Below are positions 17,661 through 26,000 of a stretch of DNA of 38,903 nt, one piece after another. A program made the translations under genes and the position numbers. Source of the DNA: Porphyromonadaceae bacterium COT-184 OH4590 (GTDB taxonomy: Bacteria; Bacteroidota; Bacteroidia; Bacteroidales; Paludibacteraceae); assembly GCA_000768855.1 (NCBI GenBank), contig JRAN01000007.1:1-38903 (forward strand), in the 5' to 3' direction. The notes beneath the pieces were generated by a model. It was not told the origin of the DNA. It made no database searches and saw nothing but the letters and a program-made list of their open reading frames with translations. Each line of letters opens with the position of its first letter. Position 1 is the stretch's first letter.

Positions 17661-18938
17661 ATGGTAAGAAAATCAATCTTAACATTAATATTATTAACAA
17701 TGTATTGTACTCATTTTGAAGCACAAATATATGAAACAAAGATTTTGAACCCCAAAATCAAAACATTACAAATATATCCGGAGGAAAATGACATAGGTTT
17801 TCCGGTGTTGGAGCTTTATGCCGATAAAAAGCTAATTGTGAGTTTCGATGAATTGGAGTTTTCGAAAAAGACATTCTTTTATAAGATTATTCATTGCGAC
17901 AAAAACTGGAAGCAGTCGTCTCTAAGTGATATGGAGTTTTTCAGTGGATTTACAAGCAATCAGATAGAGGAGGTCAATTTGTCGCAAAACACATTGACAA
18001 ACTACACCAACTACCAATTCGAGCTACCACAAGACAACGACTATTTTAAGGTTTCGGGCAACTATGCCGTGATTATTTCCGAAGACAGTGATTGGTCTTC
18101 TCCTTATGCAATCGCCTGTTTTTATGTGGTAGAGCCTAATATTGGAATAAATACCAAGACCACAGCCAAAACGGACAAAGGATTCAATACCAACTATCAA
18201 CAAGTAGAGATAGAGATAGACAATTCGAACTACCCCATACAAAATCCTTTTACGGATTTGAGCCTCTGCGTATTGCAAAATAGACGCACAGACAATGCCG
18301 TAAAGGATATAAAACCCACCTTTACCACCTCCAACAAACAGACCTACAGCAACAATAAAAATCTTGTATTTGAAGGAGGTAACGAGTACCGTTTCATTGA
18401 TTTTGCCGACGAATACCGATATAGTGGCGAAATCGAACGAATCGAGGTTAAATCGAACTATTCAAACGTATTCTCCACTCCGGCATATCCTCGCAACAAA
18501 ACATATCTGCCTTCTAACTACGGCAATGCCAATGGTCGTTATATTATCAACCGCAAAAATTATTACAACAACAATTATGATGCCGATTATATGCAAGTAC
18601 ATTTTATCTTGCCCAACAACTTGGAATTTTACAACTACAACATATATATTCTCGGAGATATGTTCGATAATAAGCTAAATAAAAACTCAAAAATGGAATT
18701 GGACAGGGATTTGAATATATATCATAAAACCGTTTTATTAAAGCAAGGGGGATATAGTTTTTTGTATGCTTTTGTTCCCAAAAACTGCAGTGGTCAAAAC
18801 ACCTGTATTGCCACTATGCTTCCTTTTGAAGGTAGCTATTGGCAAACCCCAAACGAATATACTGTTTTGGTATATCACACCCCATTTGGAGCCAAATACG
18901 ACAAACTAATAGGAGTAAAAATTTTCAATAATCAGTAA
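17661..18938 (+). CDS. Type IX secretion system Plug protein (DUF5103)
   Basis: 425 aa with an N-terminal signal peptide (MVRKSILTLILLTMYCTHFEAQ). The protein fits the family formerly DUF5103, now the T9SS plug domain: it opens with YETKILNPKIKTLQIYP and has the characteristic FSKKTFFYKIIHCDKNWK and FEGGNEYRFIDF segments and a C-terminal GSYWQTPNEYTVLVYH and YDKLIGV. Plug closes the periplasmic side of the SprA (Sov) translocon pore in the outer membrane when the cargo shuttle PorV is absent. It agrees with the T9SS cargo found elsewhere in this window. It lies 13 bases after recF and 2 bases before the next gene, so it is in an operon; the other T9SS core genes are not here. Confidence 0.88.
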   Translation: MVRKSILTLILLTMYCTHFEAQIYETKILNPKIKTLQIYPEENDIGFPVLELYADKKLIVSFDELEFSKKTFFYKIIHCDKNWKQSSLSDMEFFSGFTSNQIEEVNLSQNTLTNYTNYQFELPQDNDYFKVSGNYAVIISEDSDWSSPYAIACFYVVEPNIGINTKTTAKTDKGFNTNYQQVEIEIDNSNYPIQNPFTDLSLCVLQNRRTDNAVKDIKPTFTTSNKQTYSNNKNLVFEGGNEYRFIDFADEYRYSGEIERIEVKSNYSNVFSTPAYPRNKTYLPSNYGNANGRYIINRKNYYNNNYDADYMQVHFILPNNLEFYNYNIYILGDMFDNKLNKNSKMELDRDLNIYHKTVLLKQGGYSFLYAFVPKNCSGQNTCIATMLPFEGSYWQTPNEYTVLVYHTPFGAKYDKLIGVKIFNNQ

Positions 18939-18940
18939 CA

Positions 18941-20026
18941 ATGTTAGACATAATACATACATATCCGTATCTGATAGCCATACTTACATTTCTGATTGGC
19001 TTCTCGTTAATGCCGTCAGTATTAAAATATGCAAAGAAATACAATATGGTAGTTCGTCCCAACAAACGGACTTCTCACGAGGGTAGTGTACCGAATATCG
19101 GTGGGGTAAATATTTTTACCTCCTTGCTTACAGTTTTTATACCAATGCTAATAATGGGTCAAATGAATCCTGCTTTTTTTATTGGGATTTGTATAATTTT
19201 TATAATAGGATTTATCGACGACAGGCTCGTATTGTCTGCCTATTGGAAGATTGTAGGCGAGAGTCTTTGCGCCTTTTTTCTCATCTATTTTGCCGATATA
19301 CGCGTTACCTCTTTTTATGGAGTATTAGGTGTATACGAACTGCACCCGTTGATAAGCTACATTTTTTCTTACTTATGCTATATGCTAATAGTCAATGCTT
19401 TGAACCTAATAGATGGAGTAGATGGCTTAGCCTCCGGCTTGGGTATTCTCTATTGTCTGTTTTTCGGTATATGGTTTTATTTTATGAATATGTCTTATTA
19501 TTCATTTGTGTGTTTTGCTATTGTTGGTGCTTTATTCGTGTTTTTTCTTTTCAATGTATTTGGCAGAAGCAAACGAAAAATATTTATGGGCGACTCCGGA
19601 GCATTGATATTGGGCTATATAATCACTTCTATAGTTTTCATCTTTTTAGAGACAAACAAAAACCCTATATCCAATACCGTACTGTATTTTCCAAATGCTC
19701 CGGTTTCGGTATTGACAATAATCTTTATACCTATTTTCGATGTATTCAGAGTAGCTATCACTCGACTAAAAAATCGGAAATCGGTATTAGAGGCAGACCG
19801 CAACCATATACACCACCTATTGCTTAGTCTCAACTTTTCGCACAAGCAAGTTACTGCTATACTGCTATCCGTTACATTATTGTACTTTTTTATTGCCATA
19901 ATACTCAAGACATACAATTTATGGGTACAGTTGGCTATTATCATACTATTAGGTTGCCTTATGATATTTATTATCTGGCAATTTATTAATCTAAAAACAC
20001 ATAAAAAACAAAATGAATCCAAATAA
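18941..20026 (+). CDS. WecA/TagO-type undecaprenyl-phosphate sugar-1-phosphate transferase
   Basis: 361-aa polytopic membrane protein of the MraY/WecA family (glycosyltransferase 4), about 10-11 membrane segments. Family motifs: RPNKRTSHEGSVPNIGG (about residues 39-55), the Mg-binding Asp pair in IGFIDDRLVL, NALNLIDGVDGLASGLG, FMGDSGALILGY, and the cytosolic LEADRNHIHHLL near residue 283. The HIHH motif and length place it with WecA/TagO-type enzymes, which start O-antigen, capsule or other surface glycan synthesis by moving a HexNAc-1-phosphate to undecaprenyl phosphate, rather than with MraY of peptidoglycan synthesis. Its stop overlaps the next gene by 14 bases. Confidence 0.9.
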   Translation: MLDIIHTYPYLIAILTFLIGFSLMPSVLKYAKKYNMVVRPNKRTSHEGSVPNIGGVNIFTSLLTVFIPMLIMGQMNPAFFIGICIIFIIGFIDDRLVLSAYWKIVGESLCAFFLIYFADIRVTSFYGVLGVYELHPLISYIFSYLCYMLIVNALNLIDGVDGLASGLGILYCLFFGIWFYFMNMSYYSFVCFAIVGALFVFFLFNVFGRSKRKIFMGDSGALILGYIITSIVFIFLETNKNPISNTVLYFPNAPVSVLTIIFIPIFDVFRVAITRLKNRKSVLEADRNHIHHLLLSLNFSHKQVTAILLSVTLLYFFIAIILKTYNLWVQLAIIILLGCLMIFIIWQFINLKTHKKQNESK

Positions 20027-20966
20027 AATCATGTTATTGGCGATTGTTATAATAATTTTATTTCCAAATGTGGTTGTACCGCAGAATAATGTTAAAACTA
20101 AAAAAAACAATATAAATATGAAATACAATACACTAACCGCTCAGGAAGAAAAAGTAATAATACATAAAGGAACTGAAGCCCCTTTTACGGGAGAATATTT
20201 GAAAAACAAACAAGAGGGCACATATATATGTAAGAGGTGCGATGCCCCTTTGTATCGGTCGGAAGATAAGTTTGATTCGCGTTGCGGATGGCCCTCATTC
20301 GACGACGAAATAGAGGGAGCAGTTACACGTATAACGGATAAAGATGGAGTAAGAACCGAAATTGTTTGCAGCAACTGCAAAGGGCATCTTGGGCACGTTT
20401 TTCTAAACGAAGGTTTTACTGAGAAGCAAACTCGGCACTGTGTAAACTCCATTTCGATGAAATTCGTTCCTAAAAAAGATAAAAATCTGGTTTCGGTTTA
20501 TTTTGCCTCAGGTTGTTTCTGGGGTACGGAGTATTTTTTTATGAAAGCAAAAGGGGTAAAGCATACCTCGGTGGGATTTATGGGAGGACATCTCGAATAC
20601 CCTTCGTATGAAGAAGTATGCGAACAAAATACAGGACATCTCGAAACGACCGAAGTGATATTTGATTCTACTGTTACTTCATACGAAGATATGGTCAGAT
20701 TATTTTTTGAGACACACGACTTTACTCAAACCAATGGACAGGGCCCGGATATCGGCAATCAATATTTATCTTGTATCTTTTACTCCACTCCACATGAAAG
20801 GGATATTGCACAAAAATATATTGATATTCTTACGAAAAAAGGTTATAAGGTAGCCACTATGTTAAAACCTGCTTCCAAGTTTTGGAAGGCAGAAAATTAT
20901 CACCAGCAGTATTATGAGAATAAAGGAACTAAACCTTATTGTCATAAATATTCAAAAATATTTTAA
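20013..20966 (+). CDS. msrAB: Exported methionine sulfoxide reductase fusion, MsrB-MsrA order
   Basis: 317 aa, repairing both R- and S-methionine sulfoxide in one chain. Residues 1-23 form a hydrophobic signal sequence (MNPNKIMLLAIVIIILFP), so it acts outside the cytoplasm. MsrB comes first (about 37-155): zinc cysteines C73, C76, C119, C122, likely resolving C91 (RCGWPSF) and catalytic C143 (RHCVNSISM). MsrA follows (about 158-317): catalytic C168 in SGCFWGTEYFF, GGHLEYPSYEEVC, HDFTQTNGQGPDIGNQY. An internal ATG at M36 would give a cytosolic form, but the overlap with the upstream gene and the clear signal sequence favour the first ATG. Last gene of the recF operon. Periplasmic repair of oxidised surface or secreted proteins is the likely role. 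Confidence 0.94.
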   Translation: MNPNKIMLLAIVIIILFPNVVVPQNNVKTKKNNINMKYNTLTAQEEKVIIHKGTEAPFTGEYLKNKQEGTYICKRCDAPLYRSEDKFDSRCGWPSFDDEIEGAVTRITDKDGVRTEIVCSNCKGHLGHVFLNEGFTEKQTRHCVNSISMKFVPKKDKNLVSVYFASGCFWGTEYFFMKAKGVKHTSVGFMGGHLEYPSYEEVCEQNTGHLETTEVIFDSTVTSYEDMVRLFFETHDFTQTNGQGPDIGNQYLSCIFYSTPHERDIAQKYIDILTKKGYKVATMLKPASKFWKAENYHQQYYENKGTKPYCHKYSKIF

Positions 20967-21054
20967 TGTTACACATCAAAACAGTAAATAGTGATATAAA
21001 ATTTGTTATTGGCAAAAAAACAACAAAATATTTCTTGTTATAAAGAAAATGTAT

Positions 21055-21062
21055 TATCTTTG
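21055..21062 (+). promoter_or_regulatory. Promoter -7 box of the small RNA
   Basis: TATCTTTG followed by C, the best form of the TAnnTTTG box; TTG at 21035-21037 lies 17 bases upstream, slightly close. Predicted start near 21069, just before the closing helix of the RNA. Confidence 0.6.
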
Positions 21063-21068
21063 CAGAAA

Positions 21069-21258
21069 GTATGGGTGTTTAGACCAAGTCATTATTTTCT
21101 ACTTGTTTTAAGTAAAAAATAATGACAAGTAATAGATAGAGGTTATCCATAGCGAAACAACGCTGCTGAATTACGATTCGGAAAGGAAAGAAGGAGGTGC
21201 AAATCCTCCAACACCCACAAAAAAGAGAGGTTGTCTTTCTAAAACAACCTCTCTTTTT
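21069..21258 (+). ncRNA. Candidate structured small RNA with tRNA-like acceptor/T-arm stack
   Basis: No ORF is present, yet the segment has its own promoter box and a strong intrinsic terminator. Folding by eye gives a closing helix 21072-21079 with 21210-21217 (TGGGTGTT / AACACCCA). Abutting it without a gap is a 5-bp hairpin 21193-21197 with 21205-21209 (GGAGG / CCTCC) and a 7-base loop TGCAAAT. Together they have the geometry of a tRNA acceptor stem (7-8 bp) stacked on a T-arm (5 bp, 7-base loop), with T and A at tRNA positions 8 and 9. Between them are a long hairpin (21088-21126: 11 bp, then a bulge and a 5-bp tip) and a small hairpin AGCG / CGCT (21151-21164), not a D-arm and anticodon arm. 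It does not match tmRNA, SRP RNA or RNase P as I know them. I cannot exclude a family already in Rfam. Confidence 0.6.
21221..21257. terminator. Bidirectional terminator between small RNA and rpsI
   Basis: Perfect 14-bp stem (21221-21234 with 21244-21257, core AGAGAGGTTGT / ACAACCTCTCT) and 9-base loop, with T-runs in both orientations. It ends the small RNA on the plus strand and rplM-rpsI on the minus strand. Confidence 0.88.
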
Positions 21259-21291
21259 GTTGGATAATATCGTAAATTTTTGATTTCCCAA

Positions 21292-21678
21292 TTAACGTTT
21301 CGAGAATTGGAAGCGTTTGCGTGCTTTCGGACGTCCCGGTTTTTTACGCTCAACGATACGTGCATCGCGAGTAAGAAAACCTTCTGCCTTAAGGATAGGT
21401 TTGTTAGCTTCGTCTATTTTTACCAAAGCACGAGCTATTGCCAAACGTAGTGCTTCTGCTTGTCCTTTATATCCACCACCGCAAAGATTTACCTGAATAT
21501 CAAATGTATCGGCAGATTCTATCTTATTAAGAGGCTGACGCACAACATATTGCAAAATAGTTGAAGGAAAATAATTTTCAAACTCACGTTTGTTGATAGT
21601 AATTTTTCCTGAACCTGTTTTTACAATTACACGAGCAATTGCTGCTTTTCTTCTTCCTATTGCATTTACTGTTTGCAT
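21292..21678 (-). CDS. rpsI: 30S ribosomal protein S9
   Basis: 128 aa, full length for bacterial S9. It has the family start AIGRRKAAIARV, the VNLCGGGYKGQAEALRLAIARAL block and the invariant C-terminus (RKKPGRPKARKRFQFSKR) whose last Lys-Arg reaches the P-site tRNA. It lies 8 bases after rplM, the usual L13-S9 operon. rpsB and tsf, which often follow in Bacteroidetes, are not next; the operon ends at the hairpin 21221-21257. Confidence 0.98.
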   Translation of the reverse strand: MQTVNAIGRRKAAIARVIVKTGSGKITINKREFENYFPSTILQYVVRQPLNKIESADTFDIQVNLCGGGYKGQAEALRLAIARALVKIDEANKPILKAEGFLTRDARIVERKKPGRPKARKRFQFSKR

Positions 21679-21686
21679 ACTTTCAA

Positions 21687-22142
21687 CTATTTAATTTTTT
21701 TTAAATCAATTAATTTTGGAGTTTGAGCAGCGTGTGGATGTTCACTTCCTGCATATACATATAGATTATTTATTACGTGAGAAGCCAAAATATTTTTTGG
21801 CAACATACCTTTTACAACCTTTTTGATTAATTTTTCGGGCGACTTAGCCATCATTTCGGCAGGAGTGCTTTGGCGTTGTCCTCCGGGATAGAGTGTATAA
21901 CGCAAATAAACCCTGTCTGTCCATTTTTTACCTGTAAGACGAACCTTATCGGCATTGATAATTATCACATTATCTCCACAATCCACATGAGGAGTAAAAC
22001 TTGGTTTGTATTTGCCTCTGAGCAATTTAGCGACTTGAGACGCCATACGTCCGAGAACCAAATCGTTAGCATCTACTAAAACCCACTCTTTTTGAGCGGT
22101 TGCTTTGTTGATTGATACCGTTTTATAACTTAGTGTATTCAC
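21687..22142 (-). CDS. rplM: 50S ribosomal protein L13
   Basis: 151 aa, with the L13 landmarks WVLVDANDLVLGRMAS, LRGKYKPSFTPHVDCGD, VRLTGKKWTDRVYLRYT and VKGMLPKN. First gene of the rplM-rpsI operon. The promoter box at 22291-22298 puts the transcript start near 22284, leaving an untranslated leader of about 140 bases that can form several hairpins and may carry the operon's feedback control. Confidence 0.98.
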   Translation of the reverse strand: MNTLSYKTVSINKATAQKEWVLVDANDLVLGRMASQVAKLLRGKYKPSFTPHVDCGDNVIIINADKVRLTGKKWTDRVYLRYTLYPGGQRQSTPAEMMAKSPEKLIKKVVKGMLPKNILASHVINNLYVYAGSEHPHAAQTPKLIDLKKIK

Positions 22143-22284
22143 TTTAAATTATTTTTTTAAAAATTCTACATTATAAATACTGTTATTATCAGCGGGCTAA
22201 GACTCATCTTGTGGGCTAATTCACTCAGAATCTCGTTAAAAAACCGACAATCCAGCATCTATGTTAGATGGATAATAATTTTTT
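22143..22284 (-). promoter_or_regulatory. Long leader of rplM-rpsI, possible L13 autoregulatory element
   Basis: About 140 bases between predicted transcript start and the rplM ATG. Minus-strand features: hairpin CATCT-AACAT-AGATG near the 5' end (22256-22270), a second short hairpin AAGA-TGAG-TCTT, and a direct repeat TTAGCCC flanking it. L13 operons in other bacteria are controlled by L13 or S9 binding to the leader; that this leader does so is inference. Confidence 0.4.
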
Positions 22285-22290
22285 GAAGTG

Positions 22291-22298
22291 CAAAGGTA
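22291..22298 (-). promoter_or_regulatory. Promoter -7 box of rplM-rpsI
   Basis: Minus strand reads TACCTTTG followed by C, the strong form of the TAnnTTTG box. Confidence 0.65.
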
Positions 22299-22328
22299 AT
22301 ATATTTTTTTTTACCAACAAAATAATAA

Positions 22329-22359
22329 TTGAGCCAATTACTTATTTTTGTTACCTTTG
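22329..22359 (+). promoter_or_regulatory. Promoter of yraN
   Basis: TTG (22329-22331), 20 bases, TACCTTTG (22352-22359): ideal -33/-7 pair, 24 bases before the yraN ATG, divergent from the rplM promoter. Confidence 0.65.
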
Positions 22360-22383
22360 TATGTATAAAAAAGAGAGATTAAT

Positions 22384-22782
22384 ATGGCTGCTCACAACGA
22401 ATTAGGCAAACACGGAGAAAATATTGCAGTGCAATTCCTTATAGATAAAGGATATAACATATTGGAAATCAATTGGAAATACGGTCGTTGGGAAATAGAT
22501 ATTATAGCCCAAAAATATGATTTTTTGTCGATAATAGAGGTAAAAACACGTTCAACAAACTATTTTGGCTTTCCCGAAAGTTTTGTTACCAAAAAAAAGA
22601 TGCAAAATCTGGTAAATGCAACAGATGAGTATCTAAAGCAAAAAAATCTCTCTGAAAAAGGAATAAGATTTGAGATAGTAGCTATTACCAAAACACAAAA
22701 AGGCTTTGATATAGAGCATATAGAAGAGGCTTTTAACTCCACACACGCCTTTGGAGTATCTCCTTTTGACAACTCTTATTAA
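22384..22782 (+). CDS. yraN: YraN/UPF0102 family endonuclease-like protein
   Basis: 132 aa. It shows the UPF0102 pattern: HNELGKHGENIAVQFL near the start, NWKYGRWEIDIIAQ with the acidic residues of a restriction-endonuclease-like fold, IIEVKTRSTNYFG (E-x-K), and a C-terminal RFEIVAI. The E..D..ExK arrangement suggests a nuclease active site, but the cellular role of the family is not established. Monocistronic with its own promoter. Confidence 0.92.
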   Translation: MAAHNELGKHGENIAVQFLIDKGYNILEINWKYGRWEIDIIAQKYDFLSIIEVKTRSTNYFGFPESFVTKKKMQNLVNATDEYLKQKNLSEKGIRFEIVAITKTQKGFDIEHIEEAFNSTHAFGVSPFDNSY

Positions 22783-22980
22783 TCCCAAATTATGCAACAA
22801 ATAAATGTGATTATAACTATCTGATTAGTAGCTTATAGCAACTATATTTTCCTAAATCACAGTGTTAGAAGTTTCCCCAAAAACACCAACTAACAACATC
22901 TTTTACAATCAATTACAGATTTGCATAAGACTAATTTTATGTTAAAAATATAATCACAACAATAAAGAGTAAAACAAAAA

Positions 22981-23013
22981 GCAAAGGCACTCACTTTGAT
23001 TGAATGCCTTTGC
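22981..23013 (-). terminator. Terminator after the giant T9SS protein gene
   Basis: Nine-bp stem GCAAAGGCA / TGCCTTTGC (22981-22989 with 23005-23013), 15-base loop; on the minus strand it is followed by TTTTTGTTTT. It lies 28 bases past the stop at 23042. Bases 22783-22980 hold nothing recognisable. Confidence 0.78.
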
Positions 23014-23041
23014 CCCTTTATTGAACTATGAATACAGAAAT

Positions 23042-26000
23042 TTATCTAACTATCAGCTTAAAGCTCTTTCCATTGATTATTACAAAATAGAATCCATTAG
23101 TATAAGCACTAACATTAATATTAGTATTAGCTATATAATCCGAATTACTATACACTTTATGTCCGCTATTTGTAAATATTTCTACCTTTCCGCTTGTATT
23201 AATACTAAATACTTCTGTAGCAGGGTTAGGATATATGGTTATATATTCGGTCTGCTGTACAACAGGCAGAGAAGTTACCGTATTGTCGAACACAAAAGGT
23301 ATTTTTACAAATAGAGTTTTTCCCTTAACCATTTGCTGAACTATTATCGAACCTTTGCCCTCCTGCTGTTTTGCAACTACTCTAAGAGTATTTGCGTTTA
23401 TGTTGGTTGTAGCCAACATATTATTCAACGAGTCGGTAATAGTATAGACAATATCCGCCGCCCCATTGTTGGTAGCCTCGAAGATAGTATTAAGACTGAT
23501 ATTAATGTCTCCTTTTGGATTTAGTTTTACGGTATCTGCTACCACAATATTTCTAACTCCTCCAAAATCGTCCATACAGAAATATGTTGGAATAGTAGTA
23601 CCAAAATTATTCTTACGTGTACCATCCATAGAAAACTCAATAGTTTTTACCACACCAAGACTTCTAAGATCCACCCATTGCCACGAATCCAAAATATAAT
23701 GGTTGGCTGTATTGGCAGCATCGCGATAATCGGCAAGATAAAACTCTACCATTTTGCCGTTATCGCCCTTGGCGGTAAGTTTTAGCCAGTCGCCGGTAGT
23801 AAACGGCTTATTGGCATCGTTCTGACCTGTACTATCAAATCCTGTTCCGTTTTCGGAGACGTGTTTTACCCAAGCGGTATTGGTTATATAAAATCCACTA
23901 ACACTGTCTCCTTGAGCTTTTTGAGTAATGGACAACACTGTTTTGCCCATATAACCACTCGGGTAAACTACCGCATAATTGTCGGAATTGTTTACTCCTT
24001 TGCCAACAACAGAATTGAATTGATCTACTATAAAATTACTCATATTGAATATCGTAGAGGTATGGTTTGAGTATCCAAAAGCTCCCCAAGAACTATATTC
24101 CGGTATTAAAATATTGGAGAAAGAGTATGAACCACTATAGAATGTATTCTTATAGCCTGCCACAGTATCGCCCATCCAATAGCTTTCGGGAGCCAAATAG
24201 AGGTCATCGAATGTAGCCACCTTGCCTGTGCCAAGTACGGTAAGTAACTCTCTTGAAGTAAATTTATTGCCCCAACCATCTGTAACAGTCAGATATATGT
24301 AACCCGTCTTTTCAGCGTTTAACATAAGTGTCGCTTCTTTCGACAATGTATCTCTACGTGAATTTGTCCACGCATACTTATAAGGCAATACACCTCCGTA
24401 TATATCGGACGTAAAGGTAACGCTCTCTCCCTCATTGGCTGTTTTGTTTTCGAGCACAAAAGTAATAGGCTGCGGTTCGCCACTAAAATTATCAATCATA
24501 ATATTGCCTGTACCCTCAAGCGATATACCTGTTATTTCATTAAATGATTTGAGATTGATAAACACCCACTTACCTGCAGTAGCCTGCAACAAGGCAGTAC
24601 CTATATTTTCGGTACCCTTATATGCAATCATAGTAACAGACACATCGGACTTAAAATAAAAACCTTTAAGTATAAGCCCTTTATCACTATTATTGATAGT
24701 AACTGTAGCTTTATTGCCCGACATTTTGGCTGCCTTTTTGTTGTTGGCTCCCTGTCCGTCGGTAATGGTTTCAACCACAAATCCCGAGAAGTCTGCCGTA
24801 CCGTCCGTAAAATTGCCTGAAGTAACTGCTACTGTTTCAAATGTAGATACTTCCGTCGGAGTGATGGCAGTAGTAAATACCGCACCTTCTACTACTCCAC
24901 TCTGCTGTCCACCAAAACTCTGTAACACAAAGTAAACCTTATATTTAGTCTGTTTTACAAGCGATGTTAGGTTGATTTGGGTTTCTAAATTTTTAGCGAT
25001 TTTAATATTTGCATTATCTACAACTTCGGTTGCTGTAGGCGACTGCTCTTCAGCTGGTTTTACCATATAGAATAAAGTTCCTTTTTCGGTAACTTTTACC
25101 TTTACCACAGCACTATTATTGGTGATATCTACAATAGTCGGATAATCGACGACAAACTGTGGCATTGACGTGGCAGATGCAAACTCATAAGCACCTATTG
25201 TCGGCTTAGAGACATCGCGTACAGTAGCGTTAATATCATCAGTTACATAGTTCAAAGGTGTAGCGTTACGCAAGTTGCCTTCGGCAGTCAAATCAAGCGA
25301 AATGGCATCAAAAAACTGAGCCTTCTCAACCACAGAGTTAGTCTCGCCGGATTTAGTTTTCCAATCCTCAAATGTAACGATATCCGTTCCACCATAGGCA
25401 AACTTAGTTCCATCAGTGTAAAGAGCGTTGTTGGCAAAGTTTACTCCTACAAAAGCTGCAGCGGTATTTACACGATAAACATACCCTTTGGCATTGTTTT
25501 GTAACAAGTTGTTCTTCACCGCAACGCTTTCGTTGGGTTTAACTGCCGTACCATCAATAAATATCGGTGCCGAGTTTTGAACAGCAGTACTTTTAACCAC
25601 ATTTACCGAATTATACACGATGTCGATATTGGCAATACCGTCGGCAAAGAATATACCGTAGAGTGCAGCGCCTTTGGCGTTATCGATTATCACCTCATTA
25701 TTATAAACGCGGTTACGCCCTGCCAATGTTTCGTTTGCATCACGACGACGCAAATAAAGACCATTGACGGCTCCGCTTGTAGTACTGCCTGCATAGATTC
25801 TGTTGCCACGGATAATAGTGTTTCCAATCATCACGGCATCAATGCCTTTGTATGTAGAACTAGTGTTGCCACTTGCCGTAATGCGGTTGTTTTCTACTAA
25901 GCCGTCATACTCTTTGGTAAGATAAATAGCCATATTACCTTGGTTGGTGAATGTGTTGCCCGCTATGCGTGCTCCTTTCTGCTTGGGCAAATATATAGAG

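Noticed and set aside
19189-19827. 212-codon plus-strand open frame
   Set aside because: A shifted-frame shadow of the WecA/MraY-like gene, rich in Cys, Tyr and Arg as such shadows are.
21069-21258. tmRNA, 6S RNA, SRP RNA or ordinary tRNA
   Set aside because: No tag ORF and too short for tmRNA; not a single rod like 6S RNA; lacks the conserved SRP apical motif; no D-arm or anticodon arm for a tRNA.
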